DNA of 64,000 bases, taken from Chelativorans alearensis. Its GTDB lineage: Bacteria > Pseudomonadota > Alphaproteobacteria > Rhizobiales > Rhizobiaceae. Shown piece after piece: positions 59,365 to 64,000 of this stretch (position 1 is its first letter; every line of letters starts with the position of its first letter). The translations under genes were made by a program, and so were the position numbers. Under the pieces are notes generated by a model. The model ran no database searches. It was not told the origin of the DNA and saw only the letters and a program-made list of their open reading frames with translations. Location of the stretch: the NCBI RefSeq assembly GCF_010993735.1, contig NZ_WQNI01000001.1, positions 496,001 to 560,000 on the forward strand, in the 5' to 3' direction.

Positions 59365-60402
59365 ATGAGCGGGATGGCTTTCGACGGGGAGAGTCTCATC
59401 ACTCCCGAAGCGATTGCGACCGAAGTCGATTCGGCGGTGGGCAAGCCTTCCGCCGAACAGTTTGCCCATGCGCAAGCGCGGCTGGCGCTGGTGCTGAACA
59501 TCGCCAAGCAGCAGCTGGAAAACGGTCGAGACCCCTCCCAGGTGATCGATCGAACGGCCATAGAACTCCATCATATGCGCCGCAGTTATCGAAACGGGGT
59601 TTGGCAAGCCCTGATCCCCATCGTGCAGGGCCATCCTGTCTCCGAGTTCTTTCTGCAGGATCCGTTTACACGTTGGTCCTTCGAAAAACCGAGGGGCTAC
59701 TCCGGGGACGCGCAGTTGCTCGACTTCATATACGGCCATCCCAGTGTGGCCGGAGCGATCGCCAAGGCCTCTCCCCTTGGCCGGGCGCTCTATAGATACA
59801 CCTACAACGCCTCCTCGTCGGTCGCCGTGCGGGAACGTCGCGACCTCCTGGCAAAACAGGTCGACGAGATCGCAGCCGCCAGGGGCAAGGAAACGGAGAT
59901 CCTGGCGGTCGCCTGTGGTCACCTGCGTGAGGCGGAGCACTCAACTTCCCTTCGGGAAGGGCGTATCAATCGCTGGGTGGCGCTCGACCAGGACCCGATG
60001 AGCGTTGGCGCGATCGCCCGCGACTGGGAGGCGACATCAGTGGAGGCCGTCGAAGGCTCCGTGCGGGGGCTGCTGGCCGATGCCTACAATCTTGGCCGGT
60101 TCGATTTCGTCTACGCGGCGGGACTTTACGACTACCTTTCCCACAAGGTCGCAGTGCGGCTCACGCAGGCTTGCCTGCGAATGCTGAAACCGAACGGCAC
60201 ATTCCTCTTTGCCAATTTTGCCGATGACATCAGCGTCGACGGCTACATGGAAACGTTCATGAACTGGGCGCTGCTGCTGCGTTCGGAAGCCGAGATGTGG
60301 AACATCGTCAACGCGAGTGTCGACCGCAACACCGTCGAGGCTTCCGTGCACTTCGGCTCAAACCGCAACGTTATCTACGCAACTCTGAGGAAGCGCGCGT
60401 AA
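59365..60402 (+). CDS. Class I SAM methyltransferase, PhcB-like (3-OH fatty acid methyl ester type)
   Basis: 345 residues. An N-terminal helical part is followed by FLQDPFTRWSFEKPRGYSGD, a block typical of proteins annotated as extracellular-factor (3-hydroxypalmitate methyl ester, PhcB) methyltransferases. SAM-binding region: EILAVACGHLREAE (variant of the GxGxG loop), WVALDQDPMS, FDFVYAAGLYDYL and MLKPNGTFLFANF. No CRP-type domain as in some relatives. The product could be a quorum-sensing signal or some other methyl ester; no sensor kinase of the PhcS type is adjacent. Assignment rests on remembered family motifs. Confidence 0.65.
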   Translation: MSGMAFDGESLITPEAIATEVDSAVGKPSAEQFAHAQARLALVLNIAKQQLENGRDPSQVIDRTAIELHHMRRSYRNGVWQALIPIVQGHPVSEFFLQDPFTRWSFEKPRGYSGDAQLLDFIYGHPSVAGAIAKASPLGRALYRYTYNASSSVAVRERRDLLAKQVDEIAAARGKETEILAVACGHLREAEHSTSLREGRINRWVALDQDPMSVGAIARDWEATSVEAVEGSVRGLLADAYNLGRFDFVYAAGLYDYLSHKVAVRLTQACLRMLKPNGTFLFANFADDISVDGYMETFMNWALLLRSEAEMWNIVNASVDRNTVEASVHFGSNRNVIYATLRKRA

Positions 60403-60409
60403 GACGTGA

Positions 60410-60428
60410 AGCCGGGCGCCCCCCGGCT
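60410..60428 (+). terminator. Short hairpin after the methyltransferase gene
   Basis: AGCCGGG-CGCCC-CCCGGCT, a 7-bp stem starting 8 bp after the stop codon, without T-run. Weak terminator candidate. Confidence 0.3.
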
Positions 60429-60587
60429 CCCCACGATGTGCCCGCTGCTTCGACAACCCGGCAATGTTCCTGCATAAAAATTGAGCAGGCCTGGAAAATC
60501 CGCAACGAGCCGCCGAAAACGCTCTTGACAGGCTTCAAGCAACGCTGTGTTGATTTGTATAGACAAAATCAGCAACGGGGAACGATC

Positions 60588-61535
60588 ATGCGTGGAATTG
60601 CAAAAGTCGGGTTTCTGGCGGCGGCGGTTATCGGTGTTTCTCCAGCATTCTCTCAAACGACGGATGTCAACGTCGGTCTATCCGGGTGGACCGGATTTGC
60701 CCCCCTGACGCTCGCAAAGGAAGCCGGCATCTTCGAGAAGAACGGGCTCAATGTCACATTGGAGAAGATCCCGCAGGCAAGCCGCCATCTGGCGATCGCC
60801 TCGGGTGACATCCAGTGCGCCGCCACGACGGTCGAGACCTGGATCGTCTGGAACGCCAACGGCGTCGACACCAAGCAGATATTCCAGATGGACAAGTCCT
60901 TTGGGGCCGACGGGATCGCGGTGCGCGGCGATGTGGAAAGCTTCGCCGACCTGAAGGGCAAAACCGTCGCCGCCTCGGCGCCTGGCACGTCGCCGTATTT
61001 CCTGCTTGCCTGGATGCTGAACGAGAACGACATGGCAATGTCGGATGTGAGCATCGTCAACATGGAACCCGGGCCGGCCGCGCAAGCTTTCGTCGCCGGC
61101 CAAAACGACGCGGCGATGACCTATGAGCCCTATCTGTCGACGGTCCGCGAGGCCCCCGATTCGGGCAAGATCCTGGCGACGACGCTGGATTATCCCGCCG
61201 TCATGGACACCTTCGGCTGCACGCCCGCCTTCCTCGAAGCAAATCCCGAGGCCGCCAAGGCGCTCGCAGACAGCTATTTCGAGGCGCTGGAACTGATCGA
61301 ATCCGATCAGGACGGCTCCTACGCCACGATGGGCGCCGACGTGAACCAGACGGCCGAGCAGTTTGCCGCCTCCGCCCAATATTTGCGCTGGCAGGACCGC
61401 GAGGCCAACGATTCCTTCTTCTCCGACGAGTTCTGGAGTTTTTCCGAGGCGGCGGCTGATCTGCTGCTCGAGATCGGCGTGATCCGCAGCAAACCCGACA
61501 TCAAGGCAATCGTCGATACCAGCTTCATCGAGTAA
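60588..61535 (+). CDS. NitT/TauT-type ABC transporter, binding protein
   Basis: 315 residues. Signal peptide (RGIAKVGFLAAAVIGVSPAF, cleavage AFS-QT). NMT1/THI5-like fold: VGLSGWTGFAPLTLAKEAGI, FEKNGLNVTLEKIPQ, LAIASGDIQCAATTVET and VAGQNDAAMTYEPY. Relatives bind nitrate, taurine, sulfonates, thiamin precursors or aromatic acids. A TTGACA at 60525-60530 lies 58 bp upstream of the start as a possible -35 box. Confidence 0.87.
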   Translation: MRGIAKVGFLAAAVIGVSPAFSQTTDVNVGLSGWTGFAPLTLAKEAGIFEKNGLNVTLEKIPQASRHLAIASGDIQCAATTVETWIVWNANGVDTKQIFQMDKSFGADGIAVRGDVESFADLKGKTVAASAPGTSPYFLLAWMLNENDMAMSDVSIVNMEPGPAAQAFVAGQNDAAMTYEPYLSTVREAPDSGKILATTLDYPAVMDTFGCTPAFLEANPEAAKALADSYFEALELIESDQDGSYATMGADVNQTAEQFAASAQYLRWQDREANDSFFSDEFWSFSEAAADLLLEIGVIRSKPDIKAIVDTSFIE

Positions 61536-61668
61536 CGGCTTTCCAGCGGGGAAGCCCTGGGCCTCCCCGCCGCCCTCCCGCCGGCAGGTGTTCGAGCGGC
61601 CGCGCATCCGTCCCCTTGCGGCAGCGCCATGGTCGCGCCGCCGCTCCCAAACGAGGATCATCACCCGC

Positions 61669-62445
61669 ATGTTTCGTCCTTTCCAGCCCATCGGCTACGG
61701 GACCCGCGTTCTGCTCGGAGTAGGATTCTTCGTCTTCTTCGTCGCCTTCTGGTCGCTTGCCACCTTCGGAGGGTTCGTATCGCGGACATTCCTGGCCGAC
61801 CCGCTGACGATGGTTGCAGACGGCTGGTATCTCCTCAGCCAGCGCGGCTTCCTCTACGATATCGCCATGACGGTATGGCGGGTCGTCGGCGGCTTTGCGA
61901 TTGCCGCCCTGATCGCCGTGCCGATCGGCATCGCCATGGGCACCTATAAGCCGATCGAGGCCATGCTCGAGCCTTTCGTGTCCTTCGCCCGATACCTGCC
62001 CGCTTCGGCCTTCGTACCCCTGCTGATCCTTTGGGCGGGCATCGGCGAGACACAGAAGCTTCTCGTCATCTTCATCGGCGCCTTCTTCCAGATCATCCTG
62101 ATGGTCGCCGGCTCGGTCGGCAATACACGACGGGACCTCGTCGAGGCCGCCTACACCCTCGGAGCCACGGACAGGGGCATCGTCCGCCGCGTGCTCATGC
62201 CGGCCAATGCACCGGACATCGCAGAGAGCCTTCGCCTGGTCCTGGGCTGGGCCTGGACCTATGTGATCGTCGCCGAACTCATCGGCGCCTCCTCAGGCAT
62301 CGGCTACATGATCATCAACTCGCAGGCGCTGATGGCGACCGGCCAGATCATCTTCGGCATCATCGTGATCGGCATCATCGGCCTGATCTCCGATGCTCTC
62401 TTCAAGGCGGTCAACCAGTGGCTGTTCTCGTGGAGGCTCGCATGA
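61669..62445 (+). CDS. NitT/TauT-type ABC transporter, permease
   Basis: 258 residues, six helices. The BPD_transp_1 coupling loop is VEAAYTLGATDRGIVRRVLM with the EAA...G pattern. Start taken at the ATG at 61669 (MFRPFQPIGYGTRVLLG); the longer open frame upstream is not protein-like. ATGA overlap with the ATPase gene. Confidence 0.88.
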   Translation: MFRPFQPIGYGTRVLLGVGFFVFFVAFWSLATFGGFVSRTFLADPLTMVADGWYLLSQRGFLYDIAMTVWRVVGGFAIAALIAVPIGIAMGTYKPIEAMLEPFVSFARYLPASAFVPLLILWAGIGETQKLLVIFIGAFFQIILMVAGSVGNTRRDLVEAAYTLGATDRGIVRRVLMPANAPDIAESLRLVLGWAWTYVIVAELIGASSGIGYMIINSQALMATGQIIFGIIVIGIIGLISDALFKAVNQWLFSWRLA

Positions 62446-63227
62446 GCGAGCTCGTCATCGACGGAGTGGGCCGCACCTTTCCCGGCGTGCGGGGCGGCAA
62501 ACCGACCACCGCGCTGCAGCCGACCAGCCTCACCGTGCCGGAAAACGACTTCGTCAGCATCCTCGGCCCCTCCGGCTGCGGAAAGTCGACGCTGCTGCGC
62601 ATCGTCGCCGGGCTTGACCATCCGAGCGTCGGCAAGGTGGTGCTCGACGGCCGGGAGATCAGGGGGCCCGGATCGGACCGCGGAATGGTATTCCAGTCCT
62701 ATACGCTTTTCCCGTGGCTGACGGTGGAGGACAATATCGGCTTCGGCTTGCGCGAAAAGGGCGTGCCGGAGAACGAAAGGCGCGAGATCGTCGCCGACTA
62801 TATCGACCGCGTGGGGCTGCACGGCTTCGAGCGGCACTGGCCGAAGCAGCTCTCCGGCGGCATGCAACAGCGCACCGCCATCGCCCGCGCGCTCGCCAAC
62901 AATCCGAAGATCCTGCTCCTCGACGAACCTTTCGGTGCGCTCGACAATCAGACCCGCGGCCTGATGCAGGAGATGCTCCTCGGCATCTGGGAGCGCGAGC
63001 ACAAGATGGTGCTGTTCGTCACCCACGACATCGAAGAGGCGATCTTCGTTGCCTCGCGCGTGGTGACGATGTCGGCAAGACCGGGGCGGGTGAAGTCGAT
63101 CGTCCCGGTCGATCTTCCCTACCCGCGCCACTATACGATCAAGTCGAGCCCGGAATTCAGTGCCCTGCGCTCGCAGCTGACCGAGGAAATCCGCTCTGAA
63201 GCGATCCTCGCCGCCCAGGAGCAATGA
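62442..63227 (+). CDS. NitT/TauT-type ABC transporter, ATP-binding protein
   Basis: 261 residues. Walker [13 protein letters not shown]-loop [13 protein letters not shown], signature [15 protein letters not shown], Walker [13 protein letters not shown] and switch [10 protein letters not shown]. Typical of SsuB/TauB/NrtD proteins. Last gene of the transporter operon; the substrate is not identified. Confidence 0.9.
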   Translation: MSELVIDGVGRTFPGVRGGKPTTALQPTSLTVPENDFVSILGPSGCGKSTLLRIVAGLDHPSVGKVVLDGREIRGPGSDRGMVFQSYTLFPWLTVEDNIGFGLREKGVPENERREIVADYIDRVGLHGFERHWPKQLSGGMQQRTAIARALANNPKILLLDEPFGALDNQTRGLMQEMLLGIWEREHKMVLFVTHDIEEAIFVASRVVTMSARPGRVKSIVPVDLPYPRHYTIKSSPEFSALRSQLTEEIRSEAILAAQEQ

Positions 63228-63238
63228 AGAGGCGCGGC

Positions 63239-63258
63239 GGGCCTCGGCCCTTTCTTTC
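63239..63258 (+). terminator. Weak hairpin with pyrimidine tail after the ABC operon
   Basis: GGGC-CTCG-GCCC followed by TTTCTTTC. The stem is only 4 bp, so function is doubtful; it stands between convergent genes. Confidence 0.3.
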
Positions 63259-63281
63259 GGGCAACCGCTACCGGTAGAGCA

Positions 63282-64000
63282 TCAGCCCGGACGGCCGGTC
63301 TCGGCAGCCGGGTGCCGCACCAGCCGGCCCGGCTCGCTTTTTACCAACCAGCGCTCGCGCAGCCAGATGGTCATGCCGGCCGCGGTGATGATGAGTGCGC
63401 CGAGGACGGTCCAGCGGTCCGGCAGATCGCCGAAGACGACATAGCTCCAGGTCCCCAGATAGATGATGAAGACATAGGAGAACGGCGTCAGCGCGCTGGC
63501 CGAGGCAAAGCCATGGGCGCGCGTCAGCATCTCATGGCCGAGCCACCCCAAAACGCCGAGCCCAACCATCAGCGTCCAATCCAGCGGTGTGGCGGGGCTT
63601 TGCCACGCGGCCAGCGCGAAGGGTGCAAGCAGCGCCGCCCCCACCAACCCGCTGTAAAGCTGCATCGTGTCCGTGGACACTTTGCCCGAAAGCTTGCGCG
63701 TGATGAGCGCATAGATGGCGAAGGCCAGCGCGTTGCCGAGCGACAGGAACACCGCCCAGTGGAAACCGGCGTCGAAGGGCCGGATGGCGATCAGGATACC
63801 GCCGAAGCCCGCGACGATGGCCGACCACCGCCACACACCCACCCTCTCGCCCAGAAAAGGGCCGGACAGCGCGCAGATGATGATCGGCGAGGAGAACATG
63901 ATGGTCGATGTGAGCGTCAGCGGCAGGTAGCGCACAGCAATGAAGTTGAGGACGGTGCAGCTCACCAGAAGGACCGAGCGCAACAGGACGAGCCCCACCC
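63282..64000 (-). CDS. EamA/DMT family transporter (5' end outside window)
   Basis: The frame is open at the window edge: 239 codons are visible of an expected ~300. The visible part has about eight helices in two EamA repeats (SPIIICALSGPFLGERVGVW with IAVRYLPL upstream, and the second-repeat ending FSYVFIIYLGTWSYVVFGDL). Such proteins export metabolites or amino acids. Convergent with the ABC transporter operon. The C-terminal ~25 residues are basic and cytoplasmic. Confidence 0.82.
   Translation of the reverse strand, partial: VGLVLLRSVLLVSCTVLNFIAVRYLPLTLTSTIMFSSPIIICALSGPFLGERVGVWRWSAIVAGFGGILIAIRPFDAGFHWAVFLSLGNALAFAIYALITRKLSGKVSTDTMQLYSGLVGAALLAPFALAAWQSPATPLDWTLMVGLGVLGWLGHEMLTRAHGFASASALTPFSYVFIIYLGTWSYVVFGDLPDRWTVLGALIITAAGMTIWLRERWLVKSEPGRLVRHPAAETGRPG

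Noticed and set aside
1-64000. CRISPR arrays, tRNA/rRNA genes, insertion sequences, prophage genes
   Set aside because: No regularly spaced repeats, no tRNA-like cloverleaf noticed by eye, no transposase or integrase motifs; the palindromic elements are single-copy in the window.

Overview
The window is about two-thirds G+C, densely coded and has no tRNA, rRNA, CRISPR or phage genes. Gene content (three TRAP transporters, FCD-type GntR and LysR regulators, a DUF982 protein, a SleB-type hydrolase, a VirA-like kinase remnant) and the style of its intergenic palindromic repeats suggest a Hyphomicrobiales (Rhizobiales) chromosome, near the Mesorhizobium/Aminobacter/Phyllobacteriaceae group. This placement is an inference from family knowledge, not a search.

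Left part (1-9.6 kb): a partial TRAP solute-binding gene, two tandem FCD GntR regulators, and an aroE-quiC pair that would turn shikimate-type compounds into protocatechuate. Then come a GFA protein, a ferredoxin-reductase flavoprotein, and divergently two ACMSD-like amidohydrolases with a Rieske ferredoxin. No terminal oxygenase is present.

Mirror-image block (9.7-24.6 kb): TRAP-1 operon on + (binding protein, small permease, large permease, GMC oxidoreductase, LysR) runs head-on into TRAP-2 operon on - (IlvD-type dehydratase, FAD oxidoreductase, AcnX large and small subunits, TRAP binding protein, two permeases, LysR). The two LysR genes are paralogues and overlap tail to tail by 71 bp. A decayed stretch follows (24.6-26.4 kb) with a heme-less cytochrome-like fragment and a truncated, frameshifted hybrid kinase.

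Middle (26.5-41.7 kb): an FMO-like flavoprotein, a PLP dehydratase with a divergent ArsR regulator, a three-subunit molybdenum aldehyde oxidoreductase with a divergent TetR, a TetR-controlled RND efflux pair ending at a clear terminator, a SleB-like lipoprotein, a DUF982 protein, and an SDR/TetR divergent pair with a shared operator.

Urea/amide block (41.6-52.7 kb): the most interesting system. A hybrid histidine kinase whose N-terminus is an NCS1-type permease, joined to the kinase through a nine-cysteine loop, overlaps a LuxR-type response regulator gene. It is divergent from a complete urea/amide ABC transporter (UrtABCDE/FmdDEF type) followed by formamidase/acetamidase FmdA and a FmdB zinc ribbon. 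The layout suggests that a permease-fused kinase senses a small nitrogen compound and controls uptake and hydrolysis of amides.

Right part (52.9-64 kb): two acidic low-complexity exported proteins, a NarX/NarL-like two-component pair, a UspA fragment, a membrane GGDEF-EAL protein, a PhcB-like methyltransferase, a NitT/TauT-type ABC transporter, and a DMT permease cut by the window edge.
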